Below, piece after piece: positions 13,601-25,006 of a stretch of DNA of 64,000 nucleotides (position 1 is its first letter; each line of letters begins with the position of its first letter). The stretch is from Plasmodium malariae (lineage: Eukaryota > Apicomplexa > Aconoidasida > Haemosporida > Plasmodiidae). Location: assembly GCF_900090045.1 (NCBI RefSeq), contig NC_041782.1, positions 434,001-498,000 of the forward strand, given 5' to 3'. The position numbers and the translations under genes were made by a program. Under the pieces are notes generated by a model that saw only the letters and a program-made list of their open reading frames with translations, was not told the origin of the DNA and did no database searches.

Positions 13601-14180
13601 CTGGTACATGAATTAAAAAAAAAGTGTGACGACAATGACTATATATAGATGTTAATATAAAGGTTCCTTATGTTATTTTACCTATTGCAGATTTATGACA
13701 CATTTATTGCTCGTACAGTTTAATGAAAAGTTTTTAAAAATTTTCCCCTATTTTAAATAAAAAATTAAAAATTGTTTTACGAATTATAAATATTATATTT
13801 TTTGGTATATTATATTTTCTAAATAAATTATTCGCAAAAATGTGGAATATTAATATAATAATAACTCAATATTTAATATTTTTTACTTGTAAAATTTCAT
13901 TTAATAGAACAAAATTGAACAAAAGGTTTAACTAGTAAATAGTGCACATCGGCTATTGAAGCTTAATTTAAATTTATATTACAAGCTATTTTTTTTTTTT
14001 TTTTCTGTTCTTGTTTCATAAAAAATAGTAGTAATTAGCATATTTCTAGGAAACAGTTTTTCTAAAATAAATTATAATAAAATTATAAAAAAAAATAAAA
14101 AAAAAAAAAAAGAACAAAACATAATAATAGTTATATTTTACTAGAAAAAGGGTTTCGTTTTTGAAAAATTATTTTGACTC
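10638..14180. other. decayed antigen tail followed by gene-free DNA
   Basis: From about 10640 to 11100, short coding-like pieces separated by stops continue the pseudogene; an example is the open piece at about 10805-10887, which ends in a TAA. Beyond that I see only A+T-rich DNA. A 79-codon hydrophobic frame from an ATG at 11727 to 11966 has no recognisable motif and is not called as a gene. A degenerate decamer-like repeat lies at 12966-13060. Confidence 0.5.
12966..13060 (+). repeat. degenerate AAACTAAATGA-type tandem repeat
   Basis: About 95 bases read as loosely repeated units of 10-11 nt related to AATGAAACTAA, best conserved at 13015-13055. Non-coding, between the antigen pseudogene and the tryptophan-rich antigen. 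It may be a small decayed minisatellite; no function can be assigned. Confidence 0.5.
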
Positions 14181-15963
14181 ATGGTAATAAGTTGTCATGC
14201 TAATAATAAAGTAAATTTTGTAAATACAAAATTTGCTACTCCATATTTATGTTTAACGAAGAACGAAAATCCTCCTGAAAATAATATTAAAAATGACATA
14301 GCCTTTCATTCTTATGTTGCATTGTCAATTATCTCATATTGTGCCCTTTCTAATATTTCTAATATAGTAAGAGAAGATGTTATATTATTAAATATATACG
14401 GGTATACGTACTATGTAAATGTGCATATTGTGGTATAAGCATATATATATGTTTGTGTTTGAAGGTCCTTTTTATTTCATATAAAAACTCTTAATTGAAA
14501 TAGTGTTAATATAATTAACATAAAAAAGTTAATCACATACGAAATGAATACTTTAAATTATATTTTAGAATTCTTCCAAAAGGAAATTACGACGATACTG
14601 TAACTCAGAAAGCACAGAAGAAAGTAAGAGTAAGGTAAGCGAAAAGGATGAAAATGAAGGGGAATTAAATAAGATAAATGAAAGCAAAATAGAAGAAAAA
14701 AAAAGAATAGAAATCAAAATAGAAGAAGGAAAAAGGTATGAAAGAAAAAATGATAAAATAAAAATTGGTGAAATAAATATAGACGAAAACAAAATTGGTG
14801 AAGGAAAAATTGATGAAGACAAAATTAATGAAAACGGAGAAGACGAAATCAAAATAAAAGAAAACATAATAGATGAAAACAAAACAGGTCAAAAAAAAAG
14901 AGTTAAATTTAAAATAGATGAAATTAAAACAGACGAAGGAAAAACAGAAGAAATCAAAACAGACGAAGGCAAAACAGAAGAAATCAAAATAGAAGAAAGC
15001 AAAATAGATGAAAACAAAAAAAATGAGAACATAGGCGATAAAAACCTAAGTAACAATAATAACGAAGGAGAAACTTCATTGAACATTGAGGAATTAAGTA
15101 CTAAAGAGGTATTAAAATTAGCTGCAAAAAAAGTCATAGACATACTAAAAAAAAAAATACTTGAAAAAAGGGATAAGTTTAAAAAAAAAGTAATAGACAA
15201 AATAGTGTTTACAATAAATCAAATTAAAGGAGAACCATTAGACGCATATAAAGAGGAATTTGATGATGAAGAAATAATTGATGAAGAAGAAGAATGGAAA
15301 GTAAATGAATGGAATCAATGGTTTTCCAACACTGAAAAGGAATACGATGATTGGATTCAGTCAATAGACGATTATAAAGCCCAGTGGATCAAGGAAAAAG
15401 ATTTGGAATTTCCAACATTCGCAAATGGTCTATACAAAAGTTGGGATAGGTGGCGTGAACAAGTTAAATCTGAAAGTAAGGATTTGAAAGAGGCCAAATG
15501 GAAAGGATGGGGAAAGGAGGAATGGAAATTATGGCTTCAGAAGTATTGGTATGAACATAATCAAGAAAAATGGAAAGATATTATAGCAACGTATGAAAAA
15601 AATTATCGCGAATGGACAGTTAATAATTGGAATAAATGGAAAGGGCAAAAATTGATGTCGTGGATAATGAAAAAATGGAAAGTTAGAGAAGACCGGAAAT
15701 GGGAAAGATGGGAAAGTAACAAATGGAATAAACGTTTAAGATTTAAAGAGAAAAAACAATGGAATGTTTGGAGATATAGATTAGAAAAAGAACGTTTGCA
15801 ATGGAAACATTGGATTGATTCAAAAAGGATTACAGTTTTGGGGGAAAATCAATGGAAAGAATGGGACGACTGGAAAGAAGAAAAACTTAAGATCTTTGAG
15901 GAAATTGTAGATTCCATTTCAAAAAAATGGGTAGAAGAAGAAAAGTTTCACGAATTTAAATAA
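14181..15963 (+). CDS. tryptophan-rich antigen, two exons
   Basis: A member of the Plasmodium tryptophan-rich antigen family, surface or secreted proteins of blood stages, some of which bind host red cells in P. vivax. Exon 1 (14181-14366, 62 residues) has a hydrophobic segment at about residues 40-58. The intron 14367-14568 (GTAAGA to TTTTAG) is in phase 0. Exon 2 (14569-15963) gives a product of about 526 residues. After a basic RKLRR segment comes a charged 24-copy pentapeptide array, a Lys-rich helix, an acidic EEEE stretch, and a C-terminal domain of about 230 residues with some 29 tryptophans in W-x2-W and W-x3-W spacings, the family hallmark. A TGA six bases upstream fixes the start within this frame. 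From memory, P. falciparum has a tryptophan-rich antigen in the same position relative to transformer-2 on chromosome 10. Confidence 0.9.
14683..15042 (+). repeat. 24-copy pentapeptide (15-bp) repeat in tryptophan-rich antigen
   Basis: The segment before the tryptophan-rich domain divides without gaps into 24 five-residue units of the pattern x-K-(I/T)-(D/E)-E, for example GKIDE, IKTDE and GKTEE. Units at about 14926-14985 form a nearly perfect ten-residue dimer (IKTDE GKTEE) present twice, suggesting recent duplication. The product is highly charged and likely helical or disordered. Confidence 0.8.
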
Positions 15964-18611
15964 TAAAATATATACTAAGAATAATACATATTCTAAACAA
16001 ACTACAGAAAAAGAAGTAACATTTATATATATGTAAAAACTCTAGTACAGAAGTTACCAAATATCGCACTTCTTCAGAGACGCTTATTTTAGTAGATCCA
16101 CAAATATATGTAATGAAATGGAAAGAAGTGTAAACGAACGAATAAGATATAGTTCTGGTTATAATATTTCATCTGTAACATATAATGCAGAGTCCTAATC
16201 ACTTCTTTTTATTTAGGGTGTCCCTCTAATTTGTTACTCAACTTTAAAAAAAAGGAAAGGGAAATTGTAGAACTCCCAAACAAAAACGAAAAATATATTT
16301 TCCAAACATAAATAAATAGGTAAGACAAAAAGCGTAATTGCCATCTCTATATAGTCTTAAAAATTGTGAAATTATATATTTATATATATATATATATAAA
16401 CATAGGTAAGCTAATAGAAGTTGACTTTTATCATAATAACCGTTTTTTGTTAAACTTATTTTATTATTTTTTTTGTTTTTTTTTGATTTTTTCTTTTTTT
16501 TTTTGTTTTAATTTGTTTAAAATTTTTTTTGATATTTGAAAAATAAACTTTCTTTTTTAACTTTTAGTTTTAAAAAAATAAAATTTTAAATTTTATCTTA
16601 CAAATTACATGTACATAATGTTTATACGTATTCAAATATATATGTATGTTTTTACATGTATTTGCTTTTTTATATCAATCATTTAATAAGGTTGCATAGC
16701 TCTAATAGAAAGAATAATCTTTTTAATCACCGTTAAATTCACACAATAATTATAATGATCCCATTCTTCAATTCTAATAAGTAAAAAAAAAAAAAAAAAT
16801 TCTTTAAAAGAAATAAAAAGAAACTAAAATCTGACAAATATATTAGATTATTTTGTTTCTTAGGAATACCATTTTATCAATTATTTGGAAGTTTGGGAAA
16901 TAACTTCATCATTAATTTTTAAATTTCATTTATAAACATCAGAAGAATAGAATAACGCGAATGCAGTACAACTGAATGTTGATGATAATTTAGGTTACAT
17001 TGTACTATGACAGATGTGACTGGTATTTTTCATGCGCTTAACTTGTGTGGTAGCTACAAATCAGTTCAAAAAATCCTACGAAAAACGTGGTGAAGGATGA
17101 TAGAAAAAATTCTAATATGCTGCAAGAAAGGAAAAATTAAGGAATAACCCCTTAAAAGATCCCTAAAATTAACTGTAAGTATTATACAACCCTTTTAATG
17201 GACGCTTTAAAATATTACGAATATCAGAACATAATAAAATATTATGAGATTCACATTCACATTATCAGTAATACGTATAGAATCTTAAACTAGTAATAAT
17301 ATATTAAATTGTACGCATTAAATATATTACTTAATAAATTTATATACGAAAAAAAAATGATATATAAAAAATATATTACAATACAAATAGGAAATAAAAT
17401 TAAGTTTTAAGAAATCATTAAAAATAAAACTAATGTTTAAAACAAATATCTTTAATATAAAAGAATTTAATACATAAACCCATGGTTTTTTCAAGTAAGC
17501 CTTACAGAGAGTAATGACAATTTTTTCTTCACTTTTTTTTTTTCTCAACTGCACTATGTATCACATATATATACATATTTCGTTCATAAGAAAAGGGGTT
17601 CATTTATGGGGCAAAAAATCAGTATGAACCGAACGTGAAGTTGCAAAATGTTCCATTCTTACAATTATTATATATATGAGAAAATATTCTGTCTTTTATT
17701 TAAGAACACATCTTTTTATAAAAAAAGAACAAATATCTAAAAAGTTTTAATGCATTTTATCTGAAAGATCAGTTATCAAAAATAATTTGCATACCTTTGT
17801 TAATTAATTGCAAAGAACATTAATCGAGTAATAACGAGCATGTTGTTTCATACGAATTCAACTTCTATTGCTCCCCGAACTTCATGTATATATATGCAAA
17901 AGAAATGTTGTAATACTATGAAATACTATCTCATTCTTGCAATAACTACGTGTTTTCGCTTAACTATTTTATTTCCTCATTATATATATATTAATGAAAC
18001 TTCGATTTGTCTTTTTATGTTAATTTAAAATTAATCACTCAGCCCATATTTCCCCTAACAACAAGCTTATTTTTGTCTTATTCTATTTCTTAGTTTCTCG
18101 CTTAAATATAACGTAGTTTTTTATACACTACACCTTTTAATCATCACTTTTAGGAACATTTATTATTTATTAATTTGAAATTTTGTTTTCACTTTTAGTA
18201 TTTTTTCATATGAGTGAACGGGCACTAATGGTGAAAAGGTCCGTAAAAGAAACATACAGTTTGATCTTGTTTTCTTTTATTGCTCTAATTTCTGTTCCTG
18301 TTTTTTTTTTTTTTTTTTCTTTTTTTTGTTCGTTTTTTGTTTTGGCTATTTTTTTTTTTTTTTTTGGCTGTATTATTTAGCTTTACGCTTTAGCTGTACA
18401 TTTTGGCTGTAATATTTAATTTTTTTTTTTTTTTTTTTAAGGCATACATATAAATGAATGGCAAATATTTGAAGAGTAAGATTTAGCATTTTTCATAAGA
18501 AGCGTTAATTTTTTATTTCTTTTTAGCAAATTATTTTTCTTTTAAAATTTTTTTATATGTAAAGATCTCTTTTCCTTTTTATGTTGTTACTTTTTTGACC
18601 AGTCCTTATAA
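15964..18611. other. gene-free A+T-rich intergenic region
   Basis: About 2.6 kb with no convincing coding frame. Features are (AT)n near 16375-16398, poly-T-rich DNA at 16450-16520 and again at 18300-18440 just upstream of the EGF-like gene. Short hydrophobic frames at 17327-17554 (minus) and 17840-18028 (plus) have no motif and low-complexity content, so they are not called. Confidence 0.55.
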
Positions 18612-19886
18612 ATGTCTTCCATCTTGTTTTGGGTTTTAATAATTCTTTTACTATTTGGTTTACCATTTTACAAATTTAAAGTCTCAAATACTAATATAAT
18701 AAAAGATGTAGACTTTGAAATTAAGTATGAAGCAACAACAAAACGTTTGTATGTTGAAAGTGTTAACAAGGAAAAATGTGGCAACCAAAATTACTACATA
18801 AATGAGAACTGCAAAATTGTTAGTTCTCTCGGAAAAATTGATGAGAATAATACCGAATTGTGTTTAAATAAAAAAAATAAATGTTCGTATATTTCAAATT
18901 ATATTTTTCAAAATTTGGGTATAAAGTCAATTACTAAACGAGATTTTTCCAATTTATTTCATTCGAATAGATCAACTATTAAAACGCAAGAAAAATGTAA
19001 CAAAGAAGTGCACTTAAATGAAAAAATAAAATGTACATGCTGCGAGAAAGAAATACCAAATACTACTGAAGGTGAAGTAGAAGGAAAAGAAAAAGGTACA
19101 AACATAGATAATAACAATTATTACCACTTTAAGGACTGTAAATGTATATTGCATTATGAGGTAGAATATGATGATACTGTTACTCCTAATAAATGTGAAA
19201 GTTTTACTTGTACAGATGGATTTTGCACTCTTCTAATAAATGGAGAGCCATTTTGTTCTTGTTTTGATAATTTTTATTTTGATAAAAACAGAAATGCATG
19301 TATAAAACATGAAGAAAAAAAAAAAAAAGACTGCAACCTTGATTTTGGAAAAAATAAAATCAGTTATTCGCATCACACCTATAGCTATACACCTTTAACT
19401 AGTGAAGATTCGCAAAATAATAATTCCCAAGACCATTCACTAAATCGTTTTCAAAGTGTATTGGATCCAAAAAACAGATTAAATATAAATCATACATATA
19501 ATAAGGCTTGCCAGGCAAATCAAATAAGAAATGAACAGGGAAATTGTGAAGATAAAGACGATCATGCAATAGAAGATATTTGCTTTAGATTAGAATGTTT
19601 TATTAATTCTAATAAACCTGAATGTGCATGTGTAAATAAGAAGAGAGAAAAAATAGGTAATAACATTTTTGATGTTTCAAATATAAATCTATGCACACTT
19701 AATAACATTAATTGTGATTACGGAAAATGTAACAATTTGTTAAAAAAAGAGGAACTAGGATGTATCTGCGATGAAAACTATAAATATGATAAATCTTTAA
19801 AAGTTTGCATTAGCTCCTCCTTAACAGGCCTTTTAAACTATATACTTCTTTTAGTGTTATTTGCTTTAATTACAAGTGTATTATAA
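18612..19886 (+). CDS. cysteine-rich EGF-like surface protein, probably GPI-anchored
   Basis: A single-exon protein of 424 residues with an N-terminal signal peptide (about residues 3-20) and a C-terminal Ser-rich site plus hydrophobic tail (about residues 400-424) typical of GPI-anchor addition. About 29 cysteines lie between. Three stretches look like EGF-type modules: residues 195-232 (C-x4-C-x4-C, then CSC and a closing C), 324-361, and 361-399 with the Cx5C-x3-C, CIC and closing C pattern seen in the last modules of ookinete P25/P28 and merozoite surface proteins. The N-terminal half has further cysteines, including CTCC and CKC clusters, that do not fit an EGF pattern. I cannot match it to a named MSP or to P25/P28; the spacing between modules is unlike either. 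Signal, EGF modules and GPI tail indicate exposure on the parasite surface. Confidence 0.8.
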   Translation: MSSILFWVLIILLLFGLPFYKFKVSNTNIIKDVDFEIKYEATTKRLYVESVNKEKCGNQNYYINENCKIVSSLGKIDENNTELCLNKKNKCSYISNYIFQNLGIKSITKRDFSNLFHSNRSTIKTQEKCNKEVHLNEKIKCTCCEKEIPNTTEGEVEGKEKGTNIDNNNYYHFKDCKCILHYEVEYDDTVTPNKCESFTCTDGFCTLLINGEPFCSCFDNFYFDKNRNACIKHEEKKKKDCNLDFGKNKISYSHHTYSYTPLTSEDSQNNNSQDHSLNRFQSVLDPKNRLNINHTYNKACQANQIRNEQGNCEDKDDHAIEDICFRLECFINSNKPECACVNKKREKIGNNIFDVSNINLCTLNNINCDYGKCNNLLKKEELGCICDENYKYDKSLKVCISSSLTGLLNYILLLVLFALITSVL

Positions 19887-22800
19887 ATTAATAGATATTA
19901 AAACAATTTTCACTGTTTCATGGGGGCTTTCAGGGGGATCAAATACTGTTTCTACATTTACAATTCAGAATGTACCCTTTTCTTCTCATATTGCTTTATT
20001 TTATTTCGTTACATATATATATATATATATATTTTTTTTCCCCTGAAAATAATTACTACATAGAGAAACATATGTATTTTTATGGGAAACTTTACCTAAA
20101 TAGAAAAGGTACCATTCAATGAAGTACTGCAGTTGTCCGTTAATTAACGTGAATAATAGTCCATATAGACATACAACTATAAAAATGTGTGAAGCACCAC
20201 AAACATGCACAGGTAGAAATGCATATGCATATATGTACATATGAGCACACCCACATACAAGTTCGCTAATTCATATATTATTTTGGCATATGGGGAATTT
20301 ATGCACTTTAAAAAGACTTAATTTCACTATAATCTAAAGAAAAGTGAAATTAAACAGTTTTTAAGTTATAATATTTAAGTATTTTTAAATATGTAACCAC
20401 GTAAATTTTAAACATACAGAAATTATATTTTCCTTATTTACAGTGTTTATTTTGCTTTTCTTCTTTTTTATGTTCTACTTATAATATTTAAAAAAATAAT
20501 AATAAATATAGCTGTACTGTAATTTTCACAAAACAGTTTTTAATATTTCCTTCATTAAAGAGCAAAGCCTTATACATATTTTGACTTGATAGAAGAATGT
20601 TCCTATTATTAATGTATACTCGTATAAAACTATTATTGAAGAAGAAAATAGTACACTTTTTTTTTTTTAAGAATACATATAACTTAACCATATATTTATA
20701 GGATAAATGTAAATACCCATAAAAGGTGGAGAAGCGACCTTTTTTATTTTTATAAAAAAAATGTTCTTTGTTATTAATTTAAAGATTCTACAACGGAGTA
20801 TTTTTTCTCTTTTACTTTTACCTCTCCTTACTATTTTCTTCTTTTTTTTTCCCCTTTTGTTATTATACATAATTAGAAATAGATTTCGGTTTCTACAGTT
20901 TGACAACAGTGGAAACAAATTTCATAAAATTAAACTATTTAACTATAAGTTTATATTAAATATTTACTTGAATGAAATTACATTGTATATTATCCTTTTA
21001 AACATTATATGCATTACTACGTATTAGTATCTAAATACGAAAATTTTGCTCATTAATTTAACATTTGTATAATTAAAATTGATCAGAAATTGTATATAAA
21101 ACATACATGGGTAAATTTTTCACACATGCCAAATTCTATTAATTTTTTAATTTTCATTTTTTAAAAGACAAGAACTCATTTGAAAATAATATATGTTTCT
21201 CCATTTTTTTTCTTTTTTTTTGATATTTATTTAAATAATTAAAAATGAGACGAGACGCTTAAATTTTGTAAATACATACAATATGTATATATATATATAT
21301 ATATACTATTAAGCAACTTTTTCTGATAAATACTTACATCCTTATAATCGTAATATTATCTTGTATGGCATTTATAACTATATTAAAAGAACATATAAAA
21401 ATCTCTCACTTAAAAATGAGGGAAAAAGAAAAAAAAAGAACATCAAGAAATAACTTTATGCTTGTTTCCATAGCATAAAAATACAGAAATCTATGTAATT
21501 TAGCTGTAGTAAAATATAAAATATAATTGCACTAGCAAAATGTATGAGTTCTTAATTATTTTGCGTAAAAATATTTTTCTAAATAAGGCTAATTTTCCAT
21601 GAAATTTTAGTTTACTTCTTTTAAAATATTTACACGTTCACATATGTGTAAATCAGTTTTCCCGCTTCTTTATTCGTGTGCGCATATATAGATCAGTTCT
21701 TCCTTTTAATCATTCAATCTACAAATAGTTGTTTTTTAGTAATTATAAAATTAGTTATTACACCTCTGTGTTTTTTAAAAAATTTACAAAAATATAAATG
21801 TTCTTTTTTGTTGTTCATTATAATTTGACAGTTAATTCATAAGGTCGTATATCCTTTAATATATGTACATTTGTATCTATAGAAAATATTCCTTTTTTTT
21901 TTTTGTTTTTTTACACATGATGAAACAAAAGTACGTATTTCCTCTATATAATTCTTTATATTTTTTTTTTAAACCTTTCTATTTCAATTATTCTAAAATA
22001 TAGAAATATTATATATATGCAAAAACAATTCGTAAAAATTTATGAGTAAATCATATACACATATATATGGGCACATGTACGAGAAATATAAATGCAGTTC
22101 AAAAAAAAAAAAAATTCCGTTACTAAAAATACTTAAAGTATGGGTAAACGAAGCATAAAAAAGAGAATATTCTTATCATAGCTTTCTTTTCCGTTTTTTA
22201 TTTATTATATTGTAAAAAGCCATAATAAAAGATGTTTAATGGGTTAAAAATTTGACAATATAAACAAGCTAAAATGTAAACATGTTAAAGTGTAAAAATG
22301 TAAAAACTTAAAAGTATTTTCCTTCATTCAACATCACATTTCCTTTAAGGGATAATTTATTTTAAAAACCATGGCACTAAAAAATTGTTACTTTTTATAC
22401 ATAACACGTATAAAAGTAACAATTTTCAAAAAATTTTAAAAGGGCACAAACTCACAAAACAAAACAAAATTTCTATTTAAATTTAAAAAAAAAAAAAAGA
22501 ATGTAGAAATTTCTGATTTAAAAAAAAGATATAATTGTTATATAATAGTACACAGGCATACTTTTTATACACAATCCCAAAAAAAAATAGAAAAAATATA
22601 TTTAAAAATACTATATGCATATATATACAATAGCGTAAGCAGAAAAAAAATTACAAATAATAATAAATTAAAAAAAAAAATTTTAAATAACACAAGGAAA
22701 CAAGCAAAATGTTAAAAAAAAAAAAAAAATTCATTTAAACCAACATAAAAATAAATAAAATTCATCTGTTAAAGAAAAACATTTTTTTTTTTTAACAAGA

Positions 22801-23314
22801 ATAAGATTAGTATTTCATTTTTAATTACATAATTTAAAATTTTTATTATTATTATATTTTTTTCATCTTAACCCCTCATTACACAACTTTAAAATTAAAT
22901 GTTAAGAATGAAAGAAATGTAAAAAAAAAGGATCCTTTTTAAATAAACTTTTGTATACTATTATATATTAAAAAGAGAATATGTAAAAAACAATAAAATA
23001 TGTTGTGTTATGTACAAAATTAATATTTGAAATATTAATGTATCTTAAATATTCATGTTTTATTAAACTGTTATATAATATATATATTTACATGCCTTTT
23101 TTAATAAGAATTTGAATTTTTTTTTTTTTTAACCTTTTTTAAAAAAAAGGAGTCCTTTTAACTTTCAACATACTTGTTTATTTCTTTACGATTAAGTAAT
23201 CTGTTTTTTTTCAACCCTCTATCACTAAAACCCTTTGTTTATTCTGAAATTATTTTTTGGTGAATTATAAAATAAATTTTTATTTTCCTTTATATATATA
23301 TATATATTAATAAA
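19887..23314. other. long A+T-rich spacer between accessory and core genes
   Basis: About 3.4 kb without a supportable gene. It contains (AT)n and (GTATAT)n tracts near 20013-20031 and 21285-21304, many poly-A runs between 22480 and 22740, and short hydrophobic frames around 20667-21027 on both strands that lack motifs. It marks the change from antigen genes to conserved multi-exon genes and should include the transformer-2 promoter. Confidence 0.5.
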
Positions 23315-24743
23315 ATGAGTTACAAAGAAGACAAAAGGGACTCAGAAGATTGTGATCATAAGAATGATGGTAACTAGTTAAAGAATGCATGAAAAATGAG
23401 TATTTTTTTGTGAAGAACGTTTATGAATACATACATATATATATATGTGTTAAATAAGTTTGCATTTTGCGTATACGCGTGTATTATTTATGCACTTTTG
23501 CTTTATATTTTCTAGACGTTTATGTTACTACATTCATAATATTAACATAAAAAATTAATACCGTTATGATGAAAAGTACATAATAATTCTCGTCGTATTA
23601 TTCAGCACTATAGAAATATTAATTAAATTATTTGGTTATCAGAACCCGTATTTTATTATTTATGTAGTGACATATATGTAATGAAACTATTGACTTAATG
23701 GTTTATTTAATTTTTTTTTTTTTTCATTTAATATATATAAATAGATAAAATTAATTAAAAAAAAAATAATAATAAAATAAAATTAATAATAAAGAATTAA
23801 AACAATAATTTATCATTTTTATGTTCACGAAGTAAATAAAAATTATGTGCAAATCAATTAAAAATATATCCTTTTTTTTTTTTTATAATTTCCCCATTTA
23901 AATATATTGAAGGTTCAACACTGTATGTATCTAATTTAAGTTCAAAAATAACAACTGCAAAACTTCAGGATATATTTGAAAAATACGGCACTATAGAAAA
24001 ATGTTATGTTATTAGCAATCCAATTACGAGGTAAAAAATAAGCCCTTGTTTATACTTATAAAATTTGTTAATACAATATGTGTACATATACATATATATA
24101 TATATACATGTGTATGTATCCACTTCGCAAGTATACACAATAGTGTCTAATTTTTTAAAATGTGTAATATAATATGCTTAAATAATAAAATTGTATATTT
24201 TATAACCAAACAGAGAGTCAAGAAACTTTGGATTTGTTACTTTTAATTCATCTGACGATGCACATATTGCTATGAACAAGGCAAATAAAATGGACATAGA
24301 AGGTTACTTACAAAACATTTATATGTATTTATATTATTTTATATATATTGTTCATATTGTGAAAATAATTTTAACAGAAATGAACACTAAAATAATGTAG
24401 TAATTAAATAACTACAATAAAAAAAAAAAAAAAAAAGAAAGGAATTTTTTAAAAGTTACAAAAATTACGAAAGTTATATGTGCACAGCAAATAGACATAA
24501 ATCAGAATGGTTTTTCCGAAAGACAAAGAAAATCCCCAAAACAAAAAAATAAAATAAAGTTTCAAGTGTTAAGATTATCCGTGTTTTCAGACATTTTATA
24601 AACATTACATTCAGTTGCAAAATTTACATTCAAACCATTTTCATTGATCCTTAATTCGTATTCCAATATTTAAATTCCATTCAATACGGAACTCTTCAGC
24701 TTACACACATGTTTATATATATGTATATACATATGTTTATATG

Positions 24744-24788
<45 letters not shown>

Positions 24789-24960
24789 ACATACTATTTA
24801 TATATTTATGGTTTGCAAACACATAATATTAACTGAACTGGATCTTAAGTAATGTTACGCACAAAATATTTTTGAACTCATTAACAGAAAAAATTAATGC
24901 ACAGTAAAACTCTTTAACTCATATATGACACAGCTCTATATATGCCAAACATACACTCCG

Positions 24961-25006
<46 letters not shown>

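Noticed and set aside
17327..17554. 75-codon minus-strand frame that could be a signal-type first exon
   Set aside because: Low-complexity Phe/Ile content and no downstream exon or PEXEL in a compatible frame.
20667..21027. Overlapping hydrophobic open frames on both strands
   Set aside because: They are driven by poly-T/poly-A tracts. A chance arginine-containing stretch resembles a PEXEL only loosely, with no intron or second exon.
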